This document shows positions 51,153-59,856 of a stretch of 64,000 bases of DNA, piece after piece. The DNA comes from Leifsonia sp. Root4 (lineage in GTDB: Bacteria > Actinomycetota > Actinomycetes > Actinomycetales > Microbacteriaceae): NCBI RefSeq assembly GCF_001425085.1, contig NZ_LMDN01000004.1, positions 124,001 to 188,000 on the forward strand, in the 5' to 3' direction. Position numbers and translations under genes: made by a program. The notes below the pieces were generated by a model. It did no database searches and was not told where the DNA came from. It worked only from the letters and a program-made list of their open reading frames with translations. Each line of letters starts with the position of its first letter. The stretch's first letter is position 1.

Positions 51153-52385
51153 TTGGACGAAGCAGTGCGCGACAACCCGATCGAGACGAAGCGCTTCGCC
51201 GCGCGCGAGCTGGCGCGCTTCGTGCGGTGGGACTACTTCCCCGTCGCGTTCATCGGCAGGCTCCCCTTCGCGATGACCATCGTCGGCGTGCTCACGCTCG
51301 TCGCCGGCGTCAGGGGCTCGATCGCCGACGCCGGACTCGCAGCGGCGAGCGCCGGAATCGCCACTGCGATCTTCGGGACGATGAGCGGTGGCCTCGCCGA
51401 TCGCTTCGGCCAACGCTGGGTGCTCCTCTCCTGCTCCGCACTCAACGCCTGCGCCATGCTGCTCTTCGTCTGGCTGAGCTACTCGGCCGTGCCGGCCTGG
51501 GGGCTGGCGGTCGGAGCGGCACTTGTCGGCGCCAGCGTCCCGCAGGTCGGGCCGTTCTCCCGCTCGCGGATGGCCGCCTTCGCGGGGGCGCTCAGCCACC
51601 CCCGTCGCGATCGGGCGCTCTCCATGGTCATGAGCTACGAATCGGTCGCCGATGAGGCATCGTTCGTGCTCGGGCCGGTGCTGGTGGGACTGCTGGCGAG
51701 CCTGATCGCACCGTGGGCGCCGCTCGTGGTTGCCGCGGCTGTCACGGCAAGCGTCGTGGTCGCCTTCGCCACACACCCCTCCGCCACCGCCAGCACACCG
51801 AGCCACGCCCGCACGGTGCCGCCAGGGCGCCTGTTCACCCCGCAGATCATGATCCTCGCCGTCGCGATGTTCCTCGTCGGCGGGATCTTCGGCTCCACGC
51901 TCACGGCGTTGACCGCGTTCATGCACACTTTCGCGGCCGAGTCACAGACCGGAATCCTGTACGGAGCAATGAGCGTCGGCGCCATTCTCTCCGCGCTCGG
52001 GGTCGCGGCCCTGCCCGCACGATTCACCATCGCCAGCCGGTGGCTCGTCTTCAGCGGCATCGCCGTGCTCGGCGTCGCCGCGATCGTGCTCGCAACAACG
52101 ATCGTGTCGATGGCCGTCGCGCTCTTCATCACGGGCGTCGGCGTCGGTGCGGTGCTTGTCTCCCTCTTCACACTCGGCAGCCAGGCGGCGATGGCCGGGC
52201 GCTCAACCGTCGTCCTCACCATGCTCCAGAGCAGCCTGACCGTCGGCCAGGCACTGGTCACCGCCGCGGTGGGGCTGCTCGTGGAGGCCAACGGGGCACA
52301 CAGCGGCTTCCTGATCACCGCCGGCGTCGCCGCGGCGCTCACGCTACTGGCCGTTGCCGGCCGGCGCCAGTTCGGCAGCCGCTAG
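51153..52385 (+). CDS. MFS transporter of the nucleoside locus
   Basis: 410 residues with about 12 helices: FVRWDYFPVAFIGRLPFAMT near the start, motif A-like GGLADRFGQRWVLLS, and the second-half FMHTFAAESQTGILYGAMSV. Resembles YfkF/YjiJ-like MFS carriers; the substrate is probably a nucleoside, base or their product, judged from context only. TTG start at 51153 follows GAGGTGGA. Convergent with the deaminase gene (4-bp overlap). Confidence 0.83.
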   Translation: MDEAVRDNPIETKRFAARELARFVRWDYFPVAFIGRLPFAMTIVGVLTLVAGVRGSIADAGLAAASAGIATAIFGTMSGGLADRFGQRWVLLSCSALNACAMLLFVWLSYSAVPAWGLAVGAALVGASVPQVGPFSRSRMAAFAGALSHPRRDRALSMVMSYESVADEASFVLGPVLVGLLASLIAPWAPLVVAAAVTASVVVAFATHPSATASTPSHARTVPPGRLFTPQIMILAVAMFLVGGIFGSTLTALTAFMHTFAAESQTGILYGAMSVGAILSALGVAALPARFTIASRWLVFSGIAVLGVAAIVLATTIVSMAVALFITGVGVGAVLVSLFTLGSQAAMAGRSTVVLTMLQSSLTVGQALVTAAVGLLVEANGAHSGFLITAGVAAALTLLAVAGRRQFGSR

Positions 52386-53347
52386 AGCCGGGCGTGCAGC
52401 GCCTTCCGGGTCGCATCCTCCATGAACGCGACCCGCACACTGTCTGCGGCGAGCCGCACCATGTCGGCCGCGTCGAATCCGAGGCGAGATCGCATGATCG
52501 CGTCTTCCGCGCTCAACAGTGAGCCGGTCTGTCGCGGGTTGTCGTCGCCGAGCACCACGGGGATGCCGGCGGCCCGCAGCCGCGCGGCCGGGTGGGCGTC
52601 GAGCGTGGCGATCGCCCCTGTGAACACGTTCGAGCTCGGGCACACCTCGACGGCGAGTCCCGCGTCGACCACCTGGGCGAGCGCGGCGTCATCGTCGACG
52701 ATGTGGGCACCGTGTCCGATTCGGGAGACCCCGAGCAGACGGGATGCCGCGACCGCCGCGGATCCGGGGGCCGCCTCCGCGGCGTGGCAGGTGAGGCCGA
52801 GGCCCGCGGCCCCTGCGATGGCGAACGAGTCCACGAATGGCCGAAGGGCGGGGAACAGCAGCTCGTCACCGGCGAGGTCGAAGCCAACGACGCCGCGTCC
52901 GGCGCGGCGCGCTGCGGCGCGAGCCACCCGCTCATTCGTGTCGGCGTCGTGATGGCGCAGCGCCGCGACGACGACGCCGGCCGGCATCCCCGTCTCCGCC
53001 ACACCGTCCGCGACACCGTCGCAGACGGCGGCGATGACGGCATCGAGGTCGAAGCCGTCTCGCACGTGCGTCGCCGGGCCGAAGCGGAGCTCGAGGTAGT
53101 CCTCACCATCGGCCGCGGCATCCTCGACCGCCTCGCGTGAGATGCGTCTGAGTGCCTCCGCGTTCGCGAAGAATGGGTACGACGCCGCCACCTTCTGCAG
53201 GTAGACGGTCAGATCCGCTGGGACGTCGAGCTCGAGGGCCCTCCCCCAGTCGCGCCTGGCATCGGGCAGGCCCAGTTGCACGGCGAGCTCACCGGCCGTG
53301 GCCGGGCGGATCCGCCCCTCCAGGTGCGTGTGCAGATTGATCAGCAT
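52382..53347 (-). CDS. Adenosine deaminase family protein
   Basis: 321 residues of the metal-dependent amidohydrolase TIM barrel. Zinc His pair in NLHTHLEGRIRPA (residues 4-16), third His in LTCHAAEAAPG, catalytic region RIGHGAHIVDDD, CPSSNVFTGAI and Asp pair VVLGDDNPRQTGS. It deaminates adenosine or deoxyadenosine, or a related adenine compound; exact substrate uncertain. Nine bp after the nucleoside hydrolase gene, one transcript under operator site C. Confidence 0.9.
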   Translation of the reverse strand: MLINLHTHLEGRIRPATAGELAVQLGLPDARRDWGRALELDVPADLTVYLQKVAASYPFFANAEALRRISREAVEDAAADGEDYLELRFGPATHVRDGFDLDAVIAAVCDGVADGVAETGMPAGVVVAALRHHDADTNERVARAAARRAGRGVVGFDLAGDELLFPALRPFVDSFAIAGAAGLGLTCHAAEAAPGSAAVAASRLLGVSRIGHGAHIVDDDAALAQVVDAGLAVEVCPSSNVFTGAIATLDAHPAARLRAAGIPVVLGDDNPRQTGSLLSAEDAIMRSRLGFDAADMVRLAADSVRVAFMEDATRKALHARL

Positions 53348-53356
53348 GGCGTCGCC

Positions 53357-54340
53357 CTACGCGAGCTGCGTGGCGCCGGTGATGCTGCCGACCAGGTGCG
53401 CACCGAGGCTGCGGTCTGTGGCCAGGACGACCCGCACGGTCGCGCCCGGCGAGTCCCGCTGGCCCAGCCGTTGGCCGCGCAGGTCGCAGATCACCTGTCC
53501 ACGACCGGGGCCCGCGCTCGTATCGACCTCGACGGGCACAGCCGGGTTGCGCGTTGCCCGCACACCGCCGACCGCGATCGCGGCGGCCAGCGGGTCGTGC
53601 AGTGCGCAACTGCGCACCCCATACTCCGGGAGGTAGAAATCAAAGTAGTGGTCAAGCATCTGCCCGAGCGCGCGGGCGAGCGGATCGCGTGAGTCGAGCA
53701 GCGCTTGTCGATCGGCCTCGTCGAGGCGATTCTCCATCGTCACATCCAGTGGCACGAGCGTGAGGGGCCATCCTGCACTGAGCGTCAGCTGCGCCGCCTC
53801 CGGATCGTTCCAGATGTTCGCCTCGGCCACTGCCGTCACGTTTCCGGGCGCCAATGCGGCGCCGCCCATGCTCGTCACCGCGACAATGCGGGTGGGGAGA
53901 GTCGGGTCCATCGCGAGCGCGAGCGCGAGGTTGGTCAGCGGGCCGACCGTGACTATTCGCAGCGCTCCGGCATGAGTGTGCGACAGGCGGATCAGGAGTT
54001 CTGCGGCGGATTCCCGCTCCGGCCGGCGCTCCGCATCGGCGATCTGCACGCCGCCGATGCCATTCACACCGTGAATCTCGGGAACGCCGCCGTCGTACCG
54101 CCCATTCAGTGGGTCGTGCGCTCCGATCGCCACAGGAACATCCGTTCGCCCCGCGAGTTCGAGCAGGGCCAGCGAGTTGCGGGCAGCCTGGGCGGCATCG
54201 GTGTTCCCGCTGACGGTGCCGACGCCGACGAGGTCGACATCGGCCGAGCTCAACAGGTAGGCGAGGGCGAGTGAGTCATCGATTCCGGTGTCGCAGTCGA
54301 GGTAGATCGGGTGGGGTGCGTCATCCGTGTGGCGGTTCAT
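53357..54340 (-). CDS. Nucleoside hydrolase (IU-type)
   Basis: 327 residues. The calcium-binding DxDxxxDD cluster is IYLDCDTGIDDSLALAYLLS (about residues 12-31). Other family blocks are VPVAIGAHDPLNGRYDGGVP, LRIVTVGPLTNLALALAMDP and SCALHDPLAAAIAVGG. It hydrolyses N-ribosidic bonds of nucleosides to base and ribose. Upstream operator site C overlaps its -10 (TATAAC). First gene of a two-gene transcript with the deaminase. Confidence 0.93.
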   Translation of the reverse strand: MNRHTDDAPHPIYLDCDTGIDDSLALAYLLSSADVDLVGVGTVSGNTDAAQAARNSLALLELAGRTDVPVAIGAHDPLNGRYDGGVPEIHGVNGIGGVQIADAERRPERESAAELLIRLSHTHAGALRIVTVGPLTNLALALAMDPTLPTRIVAVTSMGGAALAPGNVTAVAEANIWNDPEAAQLTLSAGWPLTLVPLDVTMENRLDEADRQALLDSRDPLARALGQMLDHYFDFYLPEYGVRSCALHDPLAAAIAVGGVRATRNPAVPVEVDTSAGPGRGQVICDLRGQRLGQRDSPGATVRVVLATDRSLGAHLVGSITGATQLA

Positions 54341-54369
54341 GCCTCGTGTGCTCCAAGCGTCGGTGTTGA

Positions 54370-54385
54370 AGTACGATGTTATACC
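54370..54385. promoter_or_regulatory. Nucleoside-regulon operator, site C
   Basis: AGTACGATGTTATACC, matching GGTATAATGTTATACC at 13 of 16 positions with one arm intact. It contains TATAAC on the minus strand, 30-45 bp upstream of the nucleoside hydrolase ATG. Confidence 0.7.
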
Positions 54386-54480
54386 TCAGCATGGCCGTGG
54401 GCAAGGCTGCGCTGGCACGACGGCCGGGCACAGTGACACCAGCCCACTCGGCAGCTGCCGACGCCAAGGCGGTGCAGCGA

Positions 54481-54900
54481 TCACCGGCTGAGATCGACGT
54501 CGCGCGAGATGAGAACCCCGCGATAGTCACGGTGCCGAGCCCAGCCCAGTGCGACCACGACGAGCACGACGCCGTCTCCCGGCCGCACCGGATCGAACTG
54601 CGGGAATGCCGCTGCGTATGCTTTTGCGCAGCGTTCGAGCTCCGCGCCGCCGGCGATCGAGGCCGCGCCCTCGCACTGCAGGGTGGTGCCGTCCGCTCCG
54701 CCGATCACCACGGCCAGGCGCCCGTCACGGAGGATGTTCGCGACCTTGCGGGAGTCGGAGCGGGCGTTGAAGACCAGCTCACCCCTGTCCGTCGCGGTGA
54801 GATCGAGGTAGGCCGCCTGCGGGGAGCCGTCTTCGGCCACTGAGGCCACCACGCCGCTGCCGATGCCGCGCACGTAGGCGACCATGTCGGAGAGTTCCAT
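54481..54900 (-). CDS. Pyridoxamine 5'-phosphate oxidase family protein
   Basis: 139 residues of the split-barrel FMN/F420-binding fold: GVVASVAEDGSPQAAYLDLT, ELVFNARSDSRKVANILRD, RLAVVIGGADGTTLQCEGAA. Short PNPOx-like proteins of this kind bind FMN or F420 and reduce unknown substrates. Separate from the nucleoside locus by its own 95-bp gap. ATG 54900. Confidence 0.85.
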   Translation of the reverse strand: MELSDMVAYVRGIGSGVVASVAEDGSPQAAYLDLTATDRGELVFNARSDSRKVANILRDGRLAVVIGGADGTTLQCEGAASIAGGAELERCAKAYAAAFPQFDPVRPGDGVVLVVVALGWARHRDYRGVLISRDVDLSR

Positions 54901-54970
54901 GGCTACATCGTAGGGATGCCGGGCGCGGCCGCCGCGGCCTGGCGCGCCTCAGTATGCGCGGCGTCCGATC

Positions 54971-55018
54971 ACAAGGAAACAGTGCGGTTTCTAGGATCGT
55001 TCCGTCGCTGCCGTCCTT
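54971..55018. repeat. Degenerate copy of the AAGGAGATAG palindrome
   Basis: ACAAGGAAACAGTGCGGTTT then CTAGGATCGTTCCGTCGC and CGTCCTTG keep the half-arm layout of the elements at 45875 and 47979 but have lost much of the second arm. Confidence 0.45.
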
Positions 55019-55062
55019 GCAAACTCCTGAGGTCCTTACACGGCTCTCCCTGAGGGGCGGAT

Positions 55063-55815
55063 CTAGCGGCGCGAGAGCAACGAGGTGACTTGCAGGCGTC
55101 CGCTGTGAATCCAGACGTCGGAGTACTCAACTGGGCGGTCGTCGGCGAGATACGTCACCTGTTGCAGGTACTGCACAGGTGAGCCGACCTCGAGGTTCAG
55201 TTCTGCCGCAACATCAGCCTCGGCCGCCTGCGCGCTGAAGGTGCGCCGTGCCGCGGCGATCTTGAGGCCGTACGCTCCCTCGAGCGTGCCGAAGAGACTC
55301 GCCGAAGTGAAATCGACCTTCTCGATGCCCGGTGCGAAATCGGTACGCACATAGTTGAAGAGCAGGGCGACCGGCCCGCGATCGGTACTACGCACACGAA
55401 CGAGCTTCAGTACCGAACCGCCGGCCGGAACATCGAGAAGGGCAGCGATGGGCCGCGGCGGATCAACGAGCGTGCATTCGATGACCGTCGTCGTCGTGAC
55501 GATGCCCTGGTTGGCGAAATCCTCGGAGAGTGTGCTGAGCTTCTGGGCGATGGCGGGTTCGATCGTCGTGGATGTCACGAATGTTCCGCGGCCCCGCACC
55601 TGGCGGAGCAGCCCTTCTTCGATGAGGGTTGTGAGGGCGCGCCGCAGAGTGCCGCGGCTCACACCAAGCTCTTGGGCGAGTTCCGGCTCGCTCTTCAGCC
55701 GGTAATGCGCCGGCCACTCGCCGGAGGCTATCCGCGAACGGATGCCTTCAGATATCTGCGCGTGGATGGCGACGGGGGCGTCGCGATTGATCACTGCGCT
55801 CGGCGTGGTGGTCAC
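55063..55815 (-). CDS. GntR/UTRA family regulator of the pentose operon
   Basis: 250 residues. GntR winged helix with IHAQISEGIRSRIASGEWPA, LAQELGVSRGTLRRALTTLI and GLLRQVRGRGTFV; UTRA domain from about residue 95 to the end (VRTDFAPGIEKVDFTSASLF; YLQQVTYLADDRPVEYSDVW). GTG start. Last gene of the seven-gene minus-strand pentose cluster, after a hairpin that could reduce its transcription. Likely binds the ATGAACAT-N9-ATGTTCAT operator at 61.8 kb. Confidence 0.9.
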   Translation of the reverse strand: MTTTPSAVINRDAPVAIHAQISEGIRSRIASGEWPAHYRLKSEPELAQELGVSRGTLRRALTTLIEEGLLRQVRGRGTFVTSTTIEPAIAQKLSTLSEDFANQGIVTTTTVIECTLVDPPRPIAALLDVPAGGSVLKLVRVRSTDRGPVALLFNYVRTDFAPGIEKVDFTSASLFGTLEGAYGLKIAAARRTFSAQAAEADVAAELNLEVGSPVQYLQQVTYLADDRPVEYSDVWIHSGRLQVTSLLSRR

Positions 55816-55847
55816 GGAACTCCCTCAATACTTGATAATGCTTACCA

Positions 55848-55877
55848 CCGCCCCGACTGTTTGCACAATCGGGGCGG
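55848..55877 (-). terminator. Hairpin between aldolase and GntR genes
   Basis: CCGCCCCGA (55848-55856) pairs with TCGGGGCGG (55869-55877). No U-run follows on the minus strand, so it may be an attenuator or a 3' end stabiliser. AAGCATTATCAAG beyond it may be a separate gntR promoter. Confidence 0.6.
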
Positions 55878-55888
55878 CGGACGGTGGA

Positions 55889-56599
55889 CTAGTAGCTCGT
55901 CGTGTTCTCGTCGCTCGAGTCGGTCACGATGGCGATACCGGCACTTGTTCCCAGCAATACGGCTCCGGCGCGCAACAGTTCGAGGCCCTGAGCGTATCCC
56001 TTGATTGAGCCGGACGCCTTGACGAGCACGCCGTCACGGGCCCGGTCGACGAGGAAGCGGATGCTTGCCGGGTTGGCAGTCTCAATTTGGCCGCTGCTCG
56101 CATTCTTGAGATAGGAGGCGCCCGCCTCCATCGCAAGTTCGACGGCCGCTTCCTTCTCGGCATCCGAGAGCAGGGGCAGCTCGAGCATGACCTTCACCGG
56201 TATGCCGGATGCGCGCACGACGCCGGCAATGTCTTCGCGGAACTCGTCGAACATGCCGCTCTTCAGCCAGCCGAGCTGCACGCCGATATCGAGCTGGGTC
56301 GCGCCCAGGCGCGCGATCTCGGCGGCTTCCGCGGCCTTTCCTGCGCTCGTCATGACACCCACGGTCGGGAAGTCGAGAGCGGATGCGATGCCGATGCCTG
56401 TCCCGGCGAGCTCGGCGGCGACGAGCGGCACCCACGACGCGGGGACCATGGCCGCGTTAAATCCGTAGGAGATGGCCTCCTGAGCGTGCGCGATCATCTC
56501 CTCGCGCGTCGATCCGACGTCGATCTTGGTGTGCTGGATGAACGGGGCCATCTCGCTGGGCGTGAGCGTGAGCTCGGAGCGGGTTGTTGTCTCGGTCAC
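55889..56599 (-). CDS. Deoxyribose-phosphate aldolase-like class I aldolase
   Basis: 236 residues from GTG 56599 (weak GAGAA SD). DeoC-family TIM barrel: LDIGVQLGWLKSGMFDEF (Asp104 region), Schiff-base Lys165 in ASYLKNASSGQ, and proton-relay Lys194 in VLVKASGSIKGY. Canonical DERA has KTSTGF and KAAGGIR at those two places, so this is a divergent member, and its substrate could be deoxyribose-5-phosphate or a related sugar phosphate. ATG 56632 in frame is an alternative start without an SD. Between rbsD-like and gntR genes. Confidence 0.85.
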   Translation of the reverse strand: MTETTTRSELTLTPSEMAPFIQHTKIDVGSTREEMIAHAQEAISYGFNAAMVPASWVPLVAAELAGTGIGIASALDFPTVGVMTSAGKAAEAAEIARLGATQLDIGVQLGWLKSGMFDEFREDIAGVVRASGIPVKVMLELPLLSDAEKEAAVELAMEAGASYLKNASSGQIETANPASIRFLVDRARDGVLVKASGSIKGYAQGLELLRAGAVLLGTSAGIAIVTDSSDENTTSY

Positions 56600-56670
56600 T
56601 TGATTCTCATTTCTGTCGTAGCTGTTTGGCATGTACACATGCGCGGGGTGGGCGCCGATGGCGCCCGGGG

Positions 56671-57126
56671 TCAGAGCTTGGAGGCGTAGTAGTCGGGGGC
56701 GACGACGCCATCGCCGCCGAACCATCGGGGAACGTCGACGCCGCAGTACAGGCCGATGTTTCCCCACGGTTCAAACGCCCCGGTGCGCACGATGACTTTG
56801 GCCTGCCCGGCGAGTTCGCCGAGCACCTCGGAATGAGTGCGACTGGAGAACTCGGCGTCGATGAAGCGCTGCTGCAGCCACTCGTCGAGACGCGGGTTGT
56901 TGCGCGATACATCTTCGGCGCGCACTACGCCCTCCACGACGATCTCGTTCGCGATCAGATCGATGACGGTGCGCAGGTCGGGGAGGTTCTCCGCGATGGC
57001 CAGGTCGATGCGGTGCGCCCCCCTGGGAATCGGGAACCCGGCGTCGACGACCAAGATGAGGTCGGTGTGGCCGAGGGTGCCGAGTGCGCCGCTCAGTTCG
57101 GCATTGAGAATGCCATTGCGCTTCAT
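56671..57126 (-). CDS. RbsD/FucU family sugar mutarotase
   Basis: 151 residues. MKRNGILNAELSGALGTLGH is the RbsD N-terminal signature with catalytic His20; TDLILVVDAGFPIPRGAHRI and the C-terminal NIGLYCGVDVP follow. It interconverts pyranose and furanose (or alpha/beta) forms so that the kinase can act. AAAGGA is 6 bp before the ATG. Downstream of the ABC genes in the same operon. Confidence 0.93.
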   Translation of the reverse strand: MKRNGILNAELSGALGTLGHTDLILVVDAGFPIPRGAHRIDLAIAENLPDLRTVIDLIANEIVVEGVVRAEDVSRNNPRLDEWLQQRFIDAEFSSRTHSEVLGELAGQAKVIVRTGAFEPWGNIGLYCGVDVPRWFGGDGVVAPDYYASKL

Positions 57127-57159
57127 GTCGGTCCTTTCAGGTGGTGATGGGTGGTGGGG

Positions 57160-58734
57160 TCAGGCTGTGGGAACACCGGCGCCGGTGGCGAGGGTCATGA
57201 TCGACTCCTCCGTGGCGAAGGCGGTGTCGACGATGCCCACGAGGCGCCCCTCGCTGAGGACGGCGATGCGATCAGTGATCGTCAGGAGCTCCGGGAGGTC
57301 CGATGACGAACACAGCATCGCGACACCGCGCTCAGAGAGCGCGAAGAGCTGCTCGTAGATCTCGGCCTTTGCGCCGACATCGACGCCGCGCGTCGGCTCG
57401 TCCAGCACGAGAACCGTCGGCTCGATCGCAAGCCAGCGGGCGAGCATGGCCTTCTGCTGGTTACCGCCAGAGAGGTTCGTGATGGGTTGATCGATCGTCG
57501 CGGTCTTCACACGGAGTGCGCGTGCGCGCTCGCCCGCGCCGCGATCGAACGCGGCGCGGCGCACGAGACCGAGGCGGCTCAGCGTGCGGACCGTGAGCAC
57601 TCCGATGTTGTCGCCGACGCTCATCGTCGTGAGCAGCCCCTGGGCTCTGCGCTCCCCGGGCACGAATGCGAGCTTGGCCGCGACGCTCGCGACCGGACTG
57701 CGATTCTCGTATTCGGCTCCGGAGAGCGCGACTGTTCCGCCCACACCCTTTTCCGCTCCGAAGATGTTGTGCAGCAACTCGACCCGACCGGAGTCGGGCA
57801 GGCCTGCGACTCCGAGGATCTCTCCCGGACGCACCTCGAAGCTGATGTCGGAGTGCCGTCGCCCAGTCAACCCGCTCACCGCGAGGGCCGGGACGGGGGC
57901 GTGCTCACCCACACCGCGCCCGCGCAGCTCTGCCCTACTGGTGAACTGGCCCAGCTCGCGCCCGACCATGGCAGCGACAGCCTGTTCCGGAGTCGTCTCC
58001 GAGCGCCGCCAGGACGCAACGTGACGGCCGTCGCGCAGCACCTCAATCTGGTCGGCGAGGGCAAACACCTCCGGCATCCGGTGGGAGACATAGAGCAGGG
58101 TGGTGCCTGCTGCCTTGAGTCTGGCCATCAGCGCGAAGAGCCGGTCGGCTTCGGCCGGAGTGAGCATGGCCGTCGGCTCGTCGAGGATGAGCACGCGGCA
58201 GCCGCGGGCGATCGAGCGGGCGACGACCACGAGCTGCTGGGTGGCCATATCGAGCGTGCGCACCGCTGCGTTCGGGTCGAGACGCAGTTCGAGCTCGTCG
58301 AGCAGTTCAATGGTGCGCTGCACCATCTTGCGCTTGGACGGGAAGACCCGGTTGCCCGGCTCGACGCCCGCAAGAATGTTCTCGGCGACCGTGCGATCCG
58401 GCAACAGCGAGAGCTCCTGCGGGACGATCGCAACACTGTGCTCCGTGAGCATCGTGTTGGGGTCGTAGGAGTCGACCTCGCGGCCGAACAGGGTGACGCT
58501 CCCGCCACTCGGCGGCTGCAGACCCGCGAGGATCTTGAGCAGTGTCGACTTGCCGGCGCCGTTCTCTCCGAGGAGCGCGGTCACTTCGCCGGCCGGAACG
58601 TCAAAGCTCACGTCTTCGAGAGCACGCACGGGCCCGAAGCTGCGACTGAGGCCGCGGATCCGGATCGCAGGCTGAGCGGCCTCAGTCGATGACTGCGTGT
58701 CCTCGTGAGCGCCGAGGGGTGGGAGCGTTGTCAT
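57160..58734 (-). CDS. Sugar ABC transporter ATP-binding protein (RbsA-like)
   Basis: 524 residues with two tandem ABC domains. Domain 1: Walker A LLGENGAGKSTLLKILAG, Walker B VLILDEPTAMLTPAEA. Domain 2: the usual degenerate Walker A (GVAGLPDSGRVELL), signature LSGGNQQKAMLARWL and VLVLDEPTRGVDVG. This is the CUT2-type layout for pentoses, galactosides and autoinducer-2. The ATG at 58734 overlaps the substrate-binding gene stop (TGATG). Confidence 0.95.
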   Translation of the reverse strand: MTTLPPLGAHEDTQSSTEAAQPAIRIRGLSRSFGPVRALEDVSFDVPAGEVTALLGENGAGKSTLLKILAGLQPPSGGSVTLFGREVDSYDPNTMLTEHSVAIVPQELSLLPDRTVAENILAGVEPGNRVFPSKRKMVQRTIELLDELELRLDPNAAVRTLDMATQQLVVVARSIARGCRVLILDEPTAMLTPAEADRLFALMARLKAAGTTLLYVSHRMPEVFALADQIEVLRDGRHVASWRRSETTPEQAVAAMVGRELGQFTSRAELRGRGVGEHAPVPALAVSGLTGRRHSDISFEVRPGEILGVAGLPDSGRVELLHNIFGAEKGVGGTVALSGAEYENRSPVASVAAKLAFVPGERRAQGLLTTMSVGDNIGVLTVRTLSRLGLVRRAAFDRGAGERARALRVKTATIDQPITNLSGGNQQKAMLARWLAIEPTVLVLDEPTRGVDVGAKAEIYEQLFALSERGVAMLCSSSDLPELLTITDRIAVLSEGRLVGIVDTAFATEESIMTLATGAGVPTA

Positions 58735-59762
58735 CAGCCCTCCACCGTTGCTTCGCCGAGGTTCTCCTTCGTGATGAACTGCGCACCCGTGTCGACGCCG
58801 CTGATCACGGTGCCTGACGTCAGGAAATCGTGGAGCACCTTGACGGCCTGGTATCCCTGTTCGGAGGGATTCTGGCTGATGGTGAACGTCACGACACCGT
58901 TCCCGACGAACTCGGCGGTCGACGGCAAAAGGTCGAAGCCGACCATCGTGATCTTCCCGGTGTTACCGGACTGCTGGATCCACTGTGCACCCGCGGTGGT
59001 CGAGCAGCAGTCGAGTCCCGCGATCGCAACGACGTCCGAGTGACCGGCCATCGTCGACTCGACGGTGTTGTACGCGGCGTTCGGCTCGTTGCCGACGTTC
59101 ACCGGGCCGACAATCTCGAGCGAGCTGCCTTCGAGGCCGGCCTCGAATCCGCTGAACCGCTCGTGCGACCAGCCGGCTCCGGTGTCGAGGGAGAACACGA
59201 CGACTTTGCCCGTCGCGCCGTCGCCGAGTGCCGCGACGAGCTCCTCTGCCTGGGACTGCCCGGAACCCTTGAGGTCCTGGCCGACGAAGCCCATCTGCTG
59301 CGAGTCAGGGTTGTCGGTGTTGAAGGAGATGATCGGGATGCCTGCGTCATGGGCCTGCGCGATCACGGGCTTCAGGGCGTCGCTCGATGCCGACGAGACG
59401 GCGAGAGCGTCGACGGACTTCTGCTGGATGAGCGTCTGCAGCTCCGAGACCTGCTTGGCTGCGTCGCCTCCCGTCGGCCCGATCAATTGCACATCGGCGC
59501 CGAGTTCCTCACCGGCACGCTCCATGCCCTCGCTGATGGGCGTCGCGAATGCGAGCGACGGGTCGTGGTAGCTGAGCTTGATGCGCAGCGGCTCGCCGGC
59601 GTCGATTCGCTCCTGGATGTAACCCGCGAGGTGGAAGCTGCCGTCCGCGGCCGCTCCGTCGTTTCCCGAAGTGATGGCACCGCATCCGCTCAGAGCGAGC
59701 GCGGCGGTCGTGACGATGGCTCCGGCCGCGAGTAGGCGGCGGGTCGTGGTGCGAATGGACAT
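58734..59762 (-). CDS. Sugar ABC transporter substrate-binding lipoprotein (RbsB-like)
   Basis: 342 residues. Signal with lipobox LALSGC (Cys 27), then a periplasmic-binding-protein type I fold: LSYHDPSLAFATPISEGMER, LQTLIQQKSVDALAVSSASS, AGIPIISFNTDN and DVVAIAGLDCCSTTAGAQWI. It binds a pentose-like sugar. AAAGGAG is 7 bp before the ATG at 59762. Between permease and ATPase genes. Confidence 0.94.
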   Translation of the reverse strand: MSIRTTTRRLLAAGAIVTTAALALSGCGAITSGNDGAAADGSFHLAGYIQERIDAGEPLRIKLSYHDPSLAFATPISEGMERAGEELGADVQLIGPTGGDAAKQVSELQTLIQQKSVDALAVSSASSDALKPVIAQAHDAGIPIISFNTDNPDSQQMGFVGQDLKGSGQSQAEELVAALGDGATGKVVVFSLDTGAGWSHERFSGFEAGLEGSSLEIVGPVNVGNEPNAAYNTVESTMAGHSDVVAIAGLDCCSTTAGAQWIQQSGNTGKITMVGFDLLPSTAEFVGNGVVTFTISQNPSEQGYQAVKVLHDFLTSGTVISGVDTGAQFITKENLGEATVEG

Positions 59763-59856
59763 CAAATTCTCCTTTGGTTGTGTCCGGGCATGGGTGTCGT
59801 ACTGGAGGGAGCTCGGCCACTCGACCGGACCTCCTCGTGAGCGTCGGGTGCGATGC

